Assembly (NCBI GenBank): GCA_009693435.1
Contig: SHXF01000010.1
Location: forward strand, 1 to 61,487
Direction: 5' to 3'
Length of the DNA stretch: 61,487 nt
Source of the DNA: Betaproteobacteria bacterium
Lineage (GTDB): Bacteria > Pseudomonadota > Gammaproteobacteria > Burkholderiales > SG8-39
Part shown: in pieces, positions 1 to 7,964 of the stretch
Layout: every line of letters starts with the position of its first letter
Position numbering within the stretch: position 1 is the first letter of the stretch
Notes under the pieces: model-generated
Told to the model about the DNA's origin: nothing
Databases searched by the model: none
What the model saw: only the letters and a program-made list of their open reading frames with translations
Made by a program: the position numbers and the translations under genes

Positions 1-318
1 GAAGGTAGAAAAAGCAGAGAAATCGTCAAATAAACGGTCGGTAGCGAGTAATTTCATGCCTATCGCATATTTCATTCCGCAGTGGAGTGAATCACCTCTG
101 TGCTCAAATGCCAACTGCTAAAATTGAAAAAATCACAGCCTCTCAGGGCAGCGCACAACGCGACCCGCGTTATTGCGGGCAATGAGCCGGCTATGGTGGA
201 TATGCGGGCCATGTACGACAATGCACGGCATATTGTCGATGAAATCGCTGACTCCCGGTGTTCAGGGCGATTCCCGAAAGCACGACCTTGCCGGGGAAGC
301 GAAACCTGAAAGAAAACG
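1..318. other. Gap with no recognisable gene
   Basis: The first 120 bases are AT-richer than the rest of the window. The only open frames are short and resemble nothing I know. A small CCCGC/GCGGG hairpin lies near 166-182. This stretch probably contains the promoter of the MNT/HepT pair, but I cannot point to a convincing -35/-10 pair. Confidence 0.4.
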
Positions 319-609
319 ATGAAACCTTCCGAGGCCCTTCAGATGCACCGTGAATCGGTGCTGGAACTGACGCCACGGTTCCGCGCCTGCAATCCGCGCG
401 TATTCGGCTCCGTGGCACATGGCGACGACCACGAAGGCAGTGACCTCGACCTGCTGGTGGATCCCATGCCCGGCGCAACCTTGTTCGATCTGGGCGGATT
501 GCAGATGGAACTGGAAGAACTGCTGGGCGTGCCGGTAGATCTCCTGATACCGGGAGATCTGTCGCCAAGATTGCGCGATCGGATACTGGCAGATGCCACA
601 CCGATATGA
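319..609 (+). CDS. MNT-type nucleotidyltransferase antitoxin (MntA family)
   Basis: A 96-residue minimal nucleotidyltransferase. The signature GSVAHGDDHEGSDLDLLVD (residues 30-48) carries the Gly-Ser pair and the metal-binding Asp42 and Asp44 of the polymerase-beta fold, and the length is normal for a stand-alone MNT protein. In characterised MntA/HepT systems this protein neutralises the HEPN ribonuclease by AMPylating the tyrosine of its RX4HXY motif. The stop overlaps the start of the downstream HepT gene (ATGA at 606-609), which indicates translational coupling. The antitoxin looks intact while its partner is frameshifted. No strong ribosome site precedes the ATG, only GAAAG a few bases upstream. 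Confidence 0.85.
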   Translation: MKPSEALQMHRESVLELTPRFRACNPRVFGSVAHGDDHEGSDLDLLVDPMPGATLFDLGGLQMELEELLGVPVDLLIPGDLSPRLRDRILADATPI

Positions 610-967
610 CGAAGAACCGCGATGTCGAGTATGTCGATCAGATCATCGAGGCCGCGCGGATCGCCTGCAGCTTCGCGAAAGGAATGGACCGTCAGGCGTT
701 TCACGAAGACAAACGGACTCATCAGGCGGTCATCCTCAATATCGCAATTATCGGTGAAGCAACGACCCGGCTGCAGAAAGAACACCCCGAACTCCTTGCG
801 CTCCACCCCGAAGTCCCATGGAAAAGCATGCGAGGCATGCGCAACCGGATAGCTCACGGCTACTCGATCTGGATATCGATGTCATCTGGGATACGGTCCA
901 CAGCAGCTTGCCTGCCCTGATAGCCAGCCTTGAAGCCGTTCGGAAAAAAATGCAAGACGATCCCTGA
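606..967 (+). pseudogene. HepT-like HEPN toxin, C-terminus frameshifted
   Basis: The frame from 606 encodes a HEPN protein up to RNRIAHGY (Arg79, His84, Tyr86), the RX4HXY ribonuclease and AMPylation motif. Directly after Tyr86, at about base 864, the frame moves to an unrelated 18-residue tail ending at 920. The alternative frame from 865 reads DLDIDVIWDTVHSSLPALIA and ends at the TGA at 965-967, which is the usual HepT C-terminus. Restoring one T (TAC TTC GAT) rejoins the two. The simplest reading is a single-base deletion that removes the last helix while keeping the catalytic motif. An assembly error is the alternative. Overlaps the MNT antitoxin by four bases. Confidence 0.8.
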
Positions 968-1048
968 GTCCTCCGCCTTGCCGGCCCGCCATGGCTGCGA
1001 ATCTGATATCGAATGCGGGATCAACTTTCATGAAACGGAGCGCTTCAA

Positions 1049-1252
1049 TTGAGTCAAGACAAACAGGAAGTCGTGGTCGTCGACGTGAAGATCCCCTTCG
1101 TATCGATGGTGGTGCTGCTGGTCAAATGGGCGATCGCCGCCGTGCCTGCGCTCATCATCCTCGCCCTTCTGGTGAGCGTGATCGGCATGCTGTTCGGCGG
1201 GCTGTTCGGCAGCTGGTTCCAAGGCGGCATGACGCCGCGCGGAACGATCTGA
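1049..1252 (+). CDS. Small membrane protein, unknown function
   Basis: A 67-residue protein with a short acidic N-terminus (MSQDKQEVVVVDVKIP) and one long hydrophobic stretch at about residues 18-52 (AAVPALIILALLVSVIG and flanks), probably one or two membrane segments, ending in a glycine-rich FGGLFGSW tail. The start is TTG at 1049 with GGAG eight bases upstream. I do not recognise the family. It stands alone between the HepT remnant and the convergent oxygenase genes, so context suggests no role. Confidence 0.55.
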   Translation: MSQDKQEVVVVDVKIPFVSMVVLLVKWAIAAVPALIILALLVSVIGMLFGGLFGSWFQGGMTPRGTI

Positions 1253-1257
1253 TCTGA

Positions 1258-1734
1258 TCAGAGCGGGATCGCCAGCAAGGTGTCGATGCTGCGGCTGTCG
1301 AGTATCACCAGCCGCGCTTCGAACTGCGCGAGGCCGGCTTCACCGGCAATGCGGATGCGGTCCTGACATCGGCCGGTGGCGAACAACATGGTGTCGCCGG
1401 TGTGCATGATGCGCACCACCTGGAAGTGCGATACCGCCCGGGCGGTTTGATCGTCGATGCGCTCGACCAGCACCGCCGAGATGCCGTGCCGGTAACGCTG
1501 CGCCTCGTAGATGTTGGCCTGCCTGAGCGCGCTCACCCGGTCGCGCAGCATCGCGCGCGAGTCGGCATGGATGATGGACAAGGGCAGGTTGCGCTCGTGG
1601 TTCTCCGCGGTGGTGATGCGATAGCTGCCACGCTCGGTGAAGAAATCCGGCCAGGCTTCGAGGCGGTCCTCGTCGATCGCATGCACGTAGCGCGCAAGCA
1701 GGTTTTCGACCGTCAGTTGCAGCTGGATGTCCAC
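1258..1734 (-). CDS. tphA3: Aromatic ring-hydroxylating dioxygenase beta subunit, terephthalate-type
   Basis: A 158-residue small subunit of an alpha3beta3 Rieske oxygenase; it has a structural role and no cofactor. Family features are the N-terminal helix (VENLLARYVHAIDEDRLEAW), the DRVSALRQANIYEAQRYRH segment and the terminal strand SIDTLLAIPL. It resembles my recollection of Comamonas TphA3, which shares RISALREANIYERHRYRH and ends TDTLMALPL. It starts with GTG at 1734 and has a weak ribosome site; the alpha-subunit stop lies 24 bp upstream, so the two are probably one operon. With the tphB- and tphC-like genes next door, terephthalate or a close dicarboxylate is the likely substrate. Confidence 0.8.
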   Translation of the reverse strand: MDIQLQLTVENLLARYVHAIDEDRLEAWPDFFTERGSYRITTAENHERNLPLSIIHADSRAMLRDRVSALRQANIYEAQRYRHGISAVLVERIDDQTARAVSHFQVVRIMHTGDTMLFATGRCQDRIRIAGEAGLAQFEARLVILDSRSIDTLLAIPL

Positions 1735-1758
1735 GGGCGTGCCCGATCCGAACGCGAT

Positions 1759-2994
1759 CTACAGACCCATGTGGCCGCGGTACGCCTGCCACAGGCCGCG
1801 CACCGAGGTCTCGTTGACCCGCGACTCGTCCGACCCCACCTCGCGCCCGCCCATCTCCACGAATGAGGCGCGATCCGGCGCGCCGCTTATGCCGCGCTGC
1901 ACGAAGCCGGTGGCGGCACCGTCTTCCATCGAAATGAATCCCGCGGGGCCGACCAGATTCGCCTGGCGCAATCGGCGCCCGGTCATTTCATCGCTGTCGC
2001 TCGCATAGCCGAAACAGGTCCAGACGAGTTCGGTCCGCCCCAGGCCCTTGGGGATCACCTGGCGCACCGCCAGGCTGTTCATGATCTGCTGCAGGATGAA
2101 GCCGGGGAACACCGCGAGGATCTGCAGCGTGATGCCGTCGCCAATCTCGTCCACCGACTCCAGCAATTGCGGCGCTTCCAGCCGATAGTCGCTGCTGGCC
2201 GAGCGCACGCCGGCTTTTTCATACTCGGTAGCGCGCTGGTCGGTCTTCATCATGTTGAAGCTGACATGGTTGCCGCCATCGCCGCCGACTATCACCCCGC
2301 CTTTCTGCTCGAGCCGGTTCAGCCGGAAGGTGGCGAAGAACAGATGCAGCAGGCTCGCATGGTAGGTGTCCTTGACGTTGTCCATGTAGAGCTTCCAGTT
2401 GTTGGGCAGCATCTGGCTGTAGCTGCCCAGCACCTTCACCGGTTCTTTCATGACGCGGCGCACTTTCAGCGCAATCTCCGGACCGAGATAGATCTCGATC
2501 GCCGCGACCTCGTCGGATAGCGTGCCGAACACCAGGCCGCAAAATGTCTCCAGGCGCAGCTGGCGCGGCGCATGATCCTCGGGCCGAGCGTCCTGCGGCA
2601 TGCCGCCCTTGCCGTGGATACCGCGGCGGAACGCGACCGCCGTGAGGTTGCCGCGCAGGTCATAGGTCCAGTTGTGATAGATGCAGGCAATTTCCTTCGC
2701 ATTGCCGAACGGCTTGATCGCCAGCAGCGCGCCGCGATGCGCGCACCGGTTCTCGAACGCGTGCAACTCGCCTGTTTCATCGCGCGCCAGCACCACCGGC
2801 ATGTCGCCGAGGAAGGTGGTCTTGTAATCGCCGGGATTAGGCAGTTCCGCGGCCAGGCCGAGGAACGTCCAGGTCGCGCCGCGATATATCGCCGATTGTT
2901 CACGCGCGTAGATCGCCTCATCCTGGTAGACCCAGTAGGGCACGCGCGTGTTGCCTTCCTGCGGCCAGACTCGGGATTCGGGCGCTGCGGACAT
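1759..2994 (-). CDS. tphA2: Rieske dioxygenase alpha subunit, terephthalate 1,2-dioxygenase-like
   Basis: A 411-residue oxygenase large subunit that would dihydroxylate terephthalate, given NADH-derived electrons from a reductase. The Rieske cluster ligands are Cys84, His86, Cys104 and His107; the mononuclear iron ligands are His212, His217 and Asp358. Comamonas TphA2, recalled from memory, aligns over the full length, and its published carboxylate-binding residues Ser243, Arg309 and Arg390 fall on Ser245, Arg311 and Arg392 here. ATG at 2994 is preferred over an upstream in-frame start at 3078 because the extra 28 residues are not family-like. No reductase (TphA1) gene is nearby. A related substrate such as another para-dicarboxylate remains possible. 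Confidence 0.85.
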   Translation of the reverse strand: MSAAPESRVWPQEGNTRVPYWVYQDEAIYAREQSAIYRGATWTFLGLAAELPNPGDYKTTFLGDMPVVLARDETGELHAFENRCAHRGALLAIKPFGNAKEIACIYHNWTYDLRGNLTAVAFRRGIHGKGGMPQDARPEDHAPRQLRLETFCGLVFGTLSDEVAAIEIYLGPEIALKVRRVMKEPVKVLGSYSQMLPNNWKLYMDNVKDTYHASLLHLFFATFRLNRLEQKGGVIVGGDGGNHVSFNMMKTDQRATEYEKAGVRSASSDYRLEAPQLLESVDEIGDGITLQILAVFPGFILQQIMNSLAVRQVIPKGLGRTELVWTCFGYASDSDEMTGRRLRQANLVGPAGFISMEDGAATGFVQRGISGAPDRASFVEMGGREVGSDESRVNETSVRGLWQAYRGHMGL

Positions 2995-3091
2995 GGGTCT
3001 TTGCTCAATGAGGAAGGATGCCCGGGGATTGTATCGGTAAAATAACCGGCAGACCCGCCCGGCCATGCCGCGCCACAATCAAGGACTCGGA
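2995..3091. promoter_or_regulatory. Divergent control region between oxygenase and Bug genes
   Basis: This 97-bp space separates the divergent tphA2-like and tphC-like starts and must hold both promoters. It contains a small inverted repeat, CGGT/ACCG around AT-rich sequence near 3034-3050. In characterised tph clusters the regulator is an IclR protein (TphR), but no regulator gene is found here, so a role as operator is only inference. Confidence 0.35.
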
Positions 3092-4060
3092 ATGTCGGTA
3101 CGATGCATGTGCGCTGCGATCGCCGCGCTGCTGCTGCAAGTGGCCACCCTTAGCGCTATTGCGCAGGACTATCCGTCACGCCCCATCCGCATCATAGTGC
3201 CCTTCCCCGCCGGCGGGACGGCCGACATAATGCCGCGCATCGTCGGCGAGAAGCTCGCGCTCAAGTGGGGACAGGCGGTGATCGTCGAGAACCGCGCCGG
3301 AGCGGCGGGCAACATCGGCGCGGAAATCGTGTACAAAGCCGAGCCCGACGGCTACACGCTGTTGTCCGCGCCACCCCCGCCGCTGGTGATCAACGCCAGT
3401 CTCTATCCGAAGCTCGCTTTCGATCCGTCGCTGTTCGTGCCAGTGTCGGTGATCGCCGCGGTGCCGAACGTATTCCTGGTGCATCCGAAAGTCCCCGCAA
3501 GCACGATGCAGGAGCTGATCGCGCATGCAAGGGCGAATCCCGACAAACTGAACTACGCATCGCAGGGCAGCGGCTCCACCTCGCACCTCACCGCGGAGAT
3601 GTTCAAGTCCATGGCCGGCGTGCGCCTCACCCACGTGCCTTACAAGGGCACGGCGCCGGCGCTCACCGACCTGCTCGCCGGGCAAGTGGACATCATGTTC
3701 GACAACCTTGGCTCGTCGCTGCAGCACGTGCGCTCCGGCAAACTGCGCTCGCTCGGCATCGCAAGCGAGCGGCGCATCGCCTCCCTGCCCGATGTGCCCG
3801 CCATCGCCGAAGTCCTGCCGGGATTCGTCGCGCTGGCGTGGTTCGGCGTGGTGGCGCCGCCGAAGACGCCCCTCGCCATCGCCGCTAAACTGTCGGCCGC
3901 AATCGCCGAAGCCCTCAGGCTGCCGGAGGTGCAAAAGCGCATGGCCGAACTTTCCGCGGAACCGGTAGGCAACACGCCCGCTGAAATGGCGGCGTTCATG
4001 AAGCAGGATGCCGAGCGCTGGCGCGCCGTGATCCGCTCGGCCAATGTAAAGGTGGATTGA
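3092..4060 (+). CDS. Bug/TctC-family periplasmic binding protein, TphC-like
   Basis: Mature Bug-fold protein of about 300 residues behind a Sec signal peptide (cleavage after SAIAQ). Family landmarks: YPSRPIRIIVPFPAGGTADI, VENRAGAAGNIGAE, PDGYTLL, the HVPYKGTAPALTDLLAG pocket loop and the AEPVGNTPAEMAAF end. ATG at 3092 is chosen over 3065 because AGGACT lies just upstream and the protein then opens directly with the signal peptide. In Comamonas, TphC binds terephthalate and delivers it through TctAB-type membrane proteins; none is encoded here. Divergent from tphA2 and followed by tphB-like, so terephthalate or a similar diacid is the likely ligand. Confidence 0.85.
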   Translation: MSVRCMCAAIAALLLQVATLSAIAQDYPSRPIRIIVPFPAGGTADIMPRIVGEKLALKWGQAVIVENRAGAAGNIGAEIVYKAEPDGYTLLSAPPPPLVINASLYPKLAFDPSLFVPVSVIAAVPNVFLVHPKVPASTMQELIAHARANPDKLNYASQGSGSTSHLTAEMFKSMAGVRLTHVPYKGTAPALTDLLAGQVDIMFDNLGSSLQHVRSGKLRSLGIASERRIASLPDVPAIAEVLPGFVALAWFGVVAPPKTPLAIAAKLSAAIAEALRLPEVQKRMAELSAEPVGNTPAEMAAFMKQDAERWRAVIRSANVKVD

Positions 4061-4073
4061 ACATGAATAAGGA

Positions 4074-4095
4074 ACAAGGGGGCACGCCCCCTTGT
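4074..4095. other. Stem-loop after the tphC-like gene
   Basis: Perfect 9-bp stem ACAAGGGGG / CCCCCTTGT with a CACG loop, 13 bp after the Bug stop. No T-run follows, so it is not a classical intrinsic terminator. It could attenuate or stabilise the message between the Bug and tphB-like genes. Confidence 0.45.
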
Positions 4096-4168
4096 AAATC
4101 CCCCACTATAGTGTGAACCGGGAAGCAAACGTTCTTCGCTTTGCACTGGATCAACGGTTCCATAAAAG

Positions 4169-5191
4169 ATGACTCTCCCCCGCATAGGCATCGCACTCGG
4201 CGACCCCGCCGGCATCGGGCCGGAGATCGCGCTGAAGGCGGCGCTTGATCCCGAGGTGCGCGCGTTGTGCCGGCCGCTGCTGTTCGGCGACCGGTCGATA
4301 TTGGAAACGCACGCCACCGCCTGCGGCATCGAAGCACGCATCGAATCGGTTGCCACGGCGGCAGCGGCAAGATGGCGCGATGACGGCGTAACGCTGGTGG
4401 AACGTGCGCAGTTCAAGCCGGGGGAATTCGCCATCGGCGAACTATCGGCGGCGCACGGCCGGGCGGCGCTGGCTTCCGCGCGCGCGGCAATCGACGCCGC
4501 GCTGGCGAACGAGGTGGACGCCGTGGTGGCCGCACCGCAGACGGAGACTTCGATCAAGCTTGCCGGCATTGCCTTCGACGGTTATCCCGGCTTTGTCGCG
4601 CGCTGCACCGGCGTGCCCGAGGAAGACGCGTTCCTGATGATCTGCTTCGAGCGCGCATCGGCCGCGGGATCGGCAACCGAAGTGCGCATCGTCCATGCGA
4701 CCCTGCACCTCAGCCTTCGCCGCGCCATCGATCTCATCACCCGCGAAAGGGTGGCCCACGCCATCCGCTCGGCGCACCGCGCGCTGCAGCGCTTCGGCAT
4801 CGCCGCGCCGCGCATCGCCGTATCCGGGCTCAACCCGCACGCCGGCGAAGGCGGCCTGTTCGGCGAAGAGGAGGCGGCTGTGATCGCGCCGGCCATCGCC
4901 GACACGCGCGCGGAGGGCATCGCCGCCGAGGGCCCGTTCGGCGCCGACACGATGTTTCTCAAATCCGGCTACGACGCCTTTGTGGTGATGGTCCACGACC
5001 AGGGACACATCACCGCCAAGCTCCTCGCATTCGACCGCACCGCCGGCATCACCATCGGCACGCCGGTGTTGTTCAGTTCCGTGGCCCACGGCAGCGCACT
5101 CGACATCGCAGGCAAGAACCGCGCGAACCCGGGTGCGATGATCGCGGCGATCAGGCGGCTGGCGGGAGCGAGCAACCGCGTTTCGCCCTGA
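4169..5191 (+). CDS. tphB: PdxA-family dehydrogenase, likely cis-diol dehydrogenase TphB
   Basis: A 340-residue member of the PdxA family: ALGDPAGIGPE near the start, predicted metal ligands His180 (HATLH), His224 (GLNPHAGEGG) and His276 (MVHDQGH). True PdxA oxidises 4-phosphohydroxy-threonine; the TphB branch oxidises and decarboxylates the terephthalate cis-dihydrodiol to protocatechuate. Next to tphA2/A3- and tphC-like genes, and with HDQGHITAKLLA rather than the usual PdxA HDQGLxxLK, the catabolic role is favoured. No strong ribosome site precedes the ATG. It is 108 bp after the Bug gene, same strand. Confidence 0.8.
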   Translation: MTLPRIGIALGDPAGIGPEIALKAALDPEVRALCRPLLFGDRSILETHATACGIEARIESVATAAAARWRDDGVTLVERAQFKPGEFAIGELSAAHGRAALASARAAIDAALANEVDAVVAAPQTETSIKLAGIAFDGYPGFVARCTGVPEEDAFLMICFERASAAGSATEVRIVHATLHLSLRRAIDLITRERVAHAIRSAHRALQRFGIAAPRIAVSGLNPHAGEGGLFGEEEAAVIAPAIADTRAEGIAAEGPFGADTMFLKSGYDAFVVMVHDQGHITAKLLAFDRTAGITIGTPVLFSSVAHGSALDIAGKNRANPGAMIAAIRRLAGASNRVSP

Positions 5192-5296
5192 TCCCCGATA
5201 ATCGCGCCCGGCCCCTTTAACTGCAGGTTGGCGGTGAGCAAAGCAAACCCCAACAAGCCGAACAACCCCCATTCGTTTCAACAAAGGAGTGCAGCA

Positions 5297-6061
5297 ATGA
5301 GCATCGTCGACGTAAAAGGCAAGGTGGTGATCGTGACCGGCGGCGGCATAGGCATCGGCAAGGTGTACGCGACCCGGCTCGCCCAGGACGGCGCGCGCGT
5401 AGTCGCGGCCGACATCCAGGGCGCGCAGGCGGAAGCGGTCGCGCGGGCGATCGTCGCCGCGGGAGGCGACGCCATCGGCATGCTTGCGGATGTGACCAGC
5501 GAAGCGTCGATTGCCGCCATGGTTGCAGCGACAATCGCGAAATACGGGCAGATCGACGCCCTGGTGAACAATGCCGGCCTGATGAGCGCGTTGCCGGTGC
5601 GCAACTGGATGGACATTCCGGTCGACGAATGGGACCGCGTGATGGCGACCAACCTGCGCAGCATGTTCCTGTGCTCGCGCGCGGTGTTCCCGCACATGCA
5701 GGCGCGCCGCGCCGGCTCCATCATCAATATCTCCTCCGGTCGCGCCCTCGACGGCCTGCCGCTGCGCCTGCACTACACCAGTTCCAAGGCCGGTGTCATG
5801 GGCTTCACCCGCGGCCTCGCGCGCGAAGTCGGCGAATTCTGCATCCGGGTGAATTGCGTCACGCCGGGCTACACGATGTCGGAAAGCCAGACCTTCATCG
5901 GCGAGGACGTCTACAAGGTCCATGCCGGCGGCCGCGCCATCGGCCATCGCGCCCAGGTGCCCGAGGATCTCGTGGGCGTGGTTACCTACCTCGTGTCCGA
6001 TTCGTCCGGCATGATGACCGGACAGACGCTGAACGTGGATGGCGGCAGGAACATGCGCTGA
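5297..6061 (+). CDS. Short-chain dehydrogenase/reductase
   Basis: A complete 254-residue classical SDR. Cofactor motif TGGGIGIG (14-21), NNAG (91-94) and the catalytic set Ser147, Tyr160, Lys164 are all present. Asp39 (AADIQG) at the end of strand 2 favours NAD over NADP. An AAAGGAG ribosome site seven bases upstream fixes the start at 5297 rather than the longer frame from 5228. It follows the tphB-like gene by 105 bp, so it may share the operon. Its substrate is unknown, perhaps another alcohol or diol intermediate; it is not part of the characterised tph pathway. Confidence 0.85.
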   Translation: MSIVDVKGKVVIVTGGGIGIGKVYATRLAQDGARVVAADIQGAQAEAVARAIVAAGGDAIGMLADVTSEASIAAMVAATIAKYGQIDALVNNAGLMSALPVRNWMDIPVDEWDRVMATNLRSMFLCSRAVFPHMQARRAGSIINISSGRALDGLPLRLHYTSSKAGVMGFTRGLAREVGEFCIRVNCVTPGYTMSESQTFIGEDVYKVHAGGRAIGHRAQVPEDLVGVVTYLVSDSSGMMTGQTLNVDGGRNMR

Positions 6062-6204
6062 GCAGATCAGCGATCCAGCCCTACCCCCATGGCATTACGA
6101 TTGAAGCACCGACAGGCGTGAGTTGGGATGAGCGCAGCGAACCCCAACTTGCTGCCATTCGAGCACCGCCGCTATTCCCCTGAATATTCCCCTGAACCGA
6201 AGCC

Positions 6205-6597
6205 TCATCCCGCCAGGACCTTTGCCCTCGCGCGTTCCGCCTTCTTCGCGTTCCAGCGCGTCAGCGCCTCGGCCGACCTGTCCCGGTCGTCCTTGAAGCG
6301 GTCGCTCGCCGTGGGAACCATGGCCGTGAGTTCCATACGGTAGCCGCTGGGATCGATGAAGTAGATCGAATGAAACGGCTCGCGCACGCGCGGGCCGTCG
6401 ACTTTCACCTCTGCCTGCTCCAGCTTCGCCTTCATCGCATCGACCTGCGCGCTGTCGGGCATGAGATACGCGTAATGCGGGGCGAACCCGACTGCCACGC
6501 GGACCGGACGAATCGGGTAATCGCCCGACTGCGCGAAACACGCCTGCGCAAAACCCAGCGCGATCAGCGCGATCATCCGCAACAGCAAGCGCCGCAT
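6205..6597 (-). pseudogene. Chimeric ORF: Bug signal peptide fused to VOC domain half
   Basis: This 130-residue ORF joins two unrelated pieces. Residues 1-40 are a Bug start: signal peptide ending in FAQ, then YPIRPVRVAVGFAP, the beginning of the first Bug strand and loop. From residue 41 (about base 6477) it becomes the C-terminal half of a vicinal-oxygen-chelate (glyoxalase-type) protein: HYAYLMPD, a helix, then HSIYFIDPSGYRMELTAM, followed by a charged tail rich in Lys, Arg and Ala. Each half is too short to fold as its own family. The likeliest origin is an in-frame deletion joining two neighbouring genes. It could be expressed as an exported fragment, but I treat it as a remnant. Confidence 0.65.
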
Positions 6598-6897
6598 GGA
6601 GTGCCTCCTCGCGATCTGTAAAGAAAATGCGGCGACAAAAATGCGGCCACCCGAATGTGGCTACATTTGTGGCCACGACGGCAGTCACGATAGTGTATAT
6701 CGCGTATACGATGCTGCATTGCCAACCGGCACGCCGTCCGACGGCAGGCCGAACCAGGTACCGAAACTCACCGCAGGCTACCGAAACCGCGAACGCACCC
6801 GCCAGAAATTACAAACTTTTATGCGACGATGTCGCCATAATACGGGTTGTTCCGGGCGATTCACTTATCATTTATCGAATAGACAGGAGACACAACG
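6598..6897. other. 300-bp intergenic control region
   Basis: Separates the chimeric ORF (-) from a Bug gene (+). It has four spaced 9-mers at 6628-6676 (listed separately), an AT-rich stretch near 6694-6716, and a small inverted repeat GCGAC-GAT-GTCGC at 6823-6835 about 63 bp before the Bug start. The Bug ribosome site AGGAGA ends a few bases before its ATG. I see no coding sequence. Confidence 0.4.
6628..6676. repeat. Four spaced copies of TGYGGCNAC
   Basis: Nine-base units TGCGGCGAC (6628), TGCGGCCAC (6642), TGTGGCTAC (6656) and TGTGGCCAC (6668) sit in one orientation with starts 14, 14 and 12 bp apart. Regular spacing like this is typical of a cooperative repressor or iteron-like binding array. 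They lie just upstream of the chimeric ORF and 220 bp before the Bug gene. A codon-level origin from a decayed gene is an alternative. Confidence 0.45.
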
Positions 6898-7878
6898 ATG
6901 AATCATCCCAAGCGCGCCGGCATCGCCGGCCTGGCAGGCTGCGTATTGCTGGCGGTGGCGGCCGTCGCTCATGCACAGGAATTCCCCACCAAACCGATCC
7001 GCCTCATCGTCCCCTTCGCAACGGGCGGCGTGACCGACACCAGCGGGCGCGTCATCGCCGACAAGCTGACGAGACAACTGGGCCAGCAGGTGATCGTGGA
7101 AAACCGTCCCGGCGGGTCGGGCAATCCCGGCACCGCGGCGGTGGCGCAGATGCCCGCCGACGGCTACACGCTGCTGATGGGCTTCGACGGCACCATGGTG
7201 ATCAACCCGTTCGTCTTCCCCAAGATTCCGTTCGACACCCTGCGCGATTTCATGCCGGTGACGAAACTGGGCGACGCGGCGCTGGTGCTGGCCGCGCATC
7301 CGTCGGTGCCGGCGCGCAACCTCGCCGAACTGCTCGCCTACTCCAAGGCCAATCCGGGCAAGCTGTCATTCGGCCACTCGGGCACCGGCGGCACCACTCA
7401 CGTGGCGGGCGAGTTGCTTAAGCAGCGCACCGGCCTGGACATGACCCATATCCCCTACAAGAGCGGCGGCCAGGCGGTGACCGATGCGGTCGGCGGCCAG
7501 GTCCCGCTCGCCTACGCGGCGGTGGCCGGCGCGCAGGGACACCTGCGCTCCGGGCGGCTGGTCGCGATCGGCGTCTCCACCCCGAAGCGCCTCGGTTCGC
7601 TCCCTGACATCCCGACCTTCATCGAGCAGGGTGTGGCCGGATTCGACGTCAGCTCCTGGGTCGGCATCCTGGTGCCGATCAAGACCCCGCGCCCGGTGGT
7701 GGACAAACTGCAGCGCGAAATCGCCACCGTGCTGCGCGACCCCGATACCCGCGAGCGCTTCGCGGCCCTGGGCATCGAGCCGGTCGGCAATACCCCGGAG
7801 CAGTTCACCGAGCAGATCAAGGTCGATCTGGCGCGCTGGGCGAAGGTGGTGGAGCAGGCGAAGATCCGGGTGGATTGA
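6898..7878 (+). CDS. Bug/TctC-family periplasmic binding protein
   Basis: A 326-residue Bug protein with signal peptide (MNHPKRAGIAGLAGCVLLAV, cleavage near AHAQ). Standard landmarks are FPTKPIRLIVPFATGGVTDT, VENRPGGSGNPGTAAV, ADGYTLLMG, HIPYKSGGQAVTDAVGGQ and IEPVGNTPEQF. AGGAGA lies upstream of the ATG. It binds an unknown small organic acid in the periplasm. Unlike the other Bug genes it has no catabolic gene beside it: upstream is a degenerate region, downstream a convergent VapBC pair. A T at the third loop position (ATGG instead of PxGG) is within family variation. Confidence 0.88.
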   Translation: MNHPKRAGIAGLAGCVLLAVAAVAHAQEFPTKPIRLIVPFATGGVTDTSGRVIADKLTRQLGQQVIVENRPGGSGNPGTAAVAQMPADGYTLLMGFDGTMVINPFVFPKIPFDTLRDFMPVTKLGDAALVLAAHPSVPARNLAELLAYSKANPGKLSFGHSGTGGTTHVAGELLKQRTGLDMTHIPYKSGGQAVTDAVGGQVPLAYAAVAGAQGHLRSGRLVAIGVSTPKRLGSLPDIPTFIEQGVAGFDVSSWVGILVPIKTPRPVVDKLQREIATVLRDPDTRERFAALGIEPVGNTPEQFTEQIKVDLARWAKVVEQAKIRVD

Positions 7879-7964
7879 CATTCGGTCGCCACGCCGGACG
7901 CTGCGATATTTCCCAACGCGCGAAGGAGGCAGGATTGGATTGCCGGTCCGTTATCCGTCGTCTG

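Noticed and set aside
100..309. 69-residue ORF at the window start
   Set aside because: No recognisable domain, no ribosome site; probably chance.
4169..5191. PdxA-family protein as vitamin B6 biosynthesis enzyme
   Set aside because: No pdxJ, ksgA or surA neighbours, and it sits inside an aromatic dioxygenase cluster with TphB-like sequence, so the catabolic role is more likely.
4442..5947. 501-residue ORF on the - strand across the PdxA-like and SDR genes
   Set aside because: It overlaps two clearly conserved + strand families; its sequence is His/Arg/Gly-rich without motifs, as expected for antisense frames in GC-rich DNA.
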